Assembly (NCBI RefSeq): GCF_019670005.1
Contig: NZ_AP019783.1
Coordinates: 2,816,150 to 2,880,149, forward strand
From: Methylomagnum ishizawai
GTDB lineage: Bacteria; Pseudomonadota; Gammaproteobacteria; Methylococcales; Methylococcaceae
DNA length: 64,000 bases
Direction: 5' to 3'
The position numbers and the translations under genes were made by a program. Below the pieces are notes generated by a model, which made no database searches, had not been told where the DNA came from, and worked only from the letters and a program-made list of their open reading frames with translations. This document shows, piece by piece, positions 63,197 through 64,000 of the stretch (within the stretch, counting starts at the first letter, position 1; each line of letters starts with the position of its first letter).

Positions 63197-63459
63197 CCCC
63201 TTGACTCCGAGTCAACCCCAGGCACTTGACCACCTTGCCCCGCGTCGAGCGCACCGCATCCCGGTAGCGGCCCTTGGCCTTGATCTGTTTGCCTTTCCGC
63301 CGCCAAGCCCAGGGTCCGCAACGCCGCCGCCACCGTGCGCGGGCCACGGCACAGGACCGCCCCCGCCACCAATTCCTGGACATGGCCCCATACCGGCTGC
63401 GTGAACATCGGCGCGAACAGGACCAGAACCTTCATCGCCTCATCGGGAAAAATCAACAT
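63197..63459 (-). pseudogene. Decayed transposase fragment
   Basis: The start MLIFPDEAMKVLVLFAPMFT then RGPRTVAAALRTLGLAAER resembles the N-terminus of a large DDE transposase. After a frame change the DNA encodes KGKQIKAKGRYRDAVRSTRG and KVVKCLGLTRSQG, which resembles an internal segment of the same sort of protein. The middle part is gone, so it is an internally deleted remnant next to the IS4-like element. Confidence 0.6.
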
Positions 63460-63643
63460 CGCCTAGCATTTCCAAGCCATCGTTCGGACGGCTATTGTCT
63501 ACGGCGGCAGCCCCCCGCTTTCAGCGGAAGTGAAAATGGCCAAAGTCGAGCTAGGCGCAGTGTGGCTCCATTGTGGTTGTGGCACTAACCGGGAGAGGCC
63601 CATGGATCATAAGCCGTAACTTCTCAAAAAGTCCTGGCGGGCC

Positions 63644-64000
63644 TCAAACCGACAGGGCCTCGGCGCGCTGGCGGATGAGCGTTGGCAAAGGGGGGATGGC
63701 CCGGCCGTCCAGGATGCGGTCCAGCAAATAATGCCAAAAGGAGACGCCCAGCTTGCGGCAGGTTTTCTTCAGGCTGAGGAAGGTGTCGCGGCATTGTCGC
63801 CCCAGGTCGCTGCGGGTGCCGCCGCTGATCTTCTTCCGGATGACCTGTTCGCGGATATCCCGTTCGCTGCCGTTGGTGTGCAGGGGCACGTCGGGCCGGT
63901 CCAGGATCAATAGCAGTTCGTCGCGGTTGCGGCGGATTCGCTGGAGGGTCAGGTCCAGGCGGGCATAGCCGGTCTGCTGGGTGAAGATCGCGTCGAAGCG
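63644..64000 (-). CDS. IS66-like transposase, C-terminal part
   Basis: An open frame that enters from the right edge, ending at 63644. It has VPLHTNGSERDIREQVIRKK, ISGGTRSDLGRQCRDTFLSL and KKTCRKLGVSFWHYLLDRI, the conserved end of IS66-related transposases. The 5' part is outside the window, so integrity is unknown. Confidence 0.75.
   Translation of the reverse strand, partial: RFDAIFTQQTGYARLDLTLQRIRRNRDELLLILDRPDVPLHTNGSERDIREQVIRKKISGGTRSDLGRQCRDTFLSLKKTCRKLGVSFWHYLLDRILDGRAIPPLPTLIRQRAEALSV

Overview
The window is high-GC DNA from a gammaproteobacterium. The chromosomal run pgpA-thiL-nusB-ribH-ribBA-ribE and the style of the other core genes fit this, possibly a Methylococcales-type methanotroph, but nothing here fixes the genus. 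Most of the window is a prophage, followed by a chromosomal block, followed by a decayed defence and insertion-sequence zone that runs off the right edge.

Positions 1-2836 hold one very large AT-rich minus-strand gene that runs off the left edge. It carries a phospholipase-D-like HDR motif and looks like a transferred defence-type gene. Positions about 3063-40740 are a prophage. Its left part resembles the P22 immI arrangement (Mnt-like gene, Arc-like gene, antirepressor). A long minus-strand lytic unit starts at a Cro-like gene (28694). It runs leftwards through replication genes (DUF3987-type primase, Dda/RecD-like helicase, cytosine methyltransferase), HU and H-NS proteins, the two terminase subunits, portal, head-morphogenesis and baseplate-V genes. 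Two AT-rich membrane-protein genes with their own promoter and terminator interrupt the packaging/head block. No major capsid, tail tube, sheath, tape-measure or lysis gene is visible, so the phage is either defective or continues left of the window.

A CI-like repressor (28780) is divergent from Cro across a perfect palindromic operator. Two more copies of the operator lie at the promoter of the plus-strand recombination module (31489-38975: Sak4-like ATPase, DUF669 SSB-like protein, superfamily 2 helicase, exonuclease, RdgC, a DUF488-ASCH fusion). That module ends in a large serine integrase whose last codons lie inside the initiator tRNA gene (40697-40773), marking the integration site.

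Right of the tRNA lie pgpA, thiL, nusB and the riboflavin genes (minus strand), then an exported FN3/PKD/LamG protein, a TIR-NB-ARC-TPR protein of immune-receptor architecture, argS with a SPOR protein, a DUF1343/NamZ protein, a DOMON-like protein, a GGDEF protein and tRNA-Thr(CGT). After the tRNA come an overlapping pair of unknown genes and a wrecked two-gene ATPase/partner system. The partner is split by an IS5-type element whose removal restores its reading frame. The ATPase has lost its P-loop end and carries a frameshift in a G-run, and an IS4-like element with a 12-bp target duplication lies upstream. A transposase remnant and the end of an IS66-like transposase close the window.
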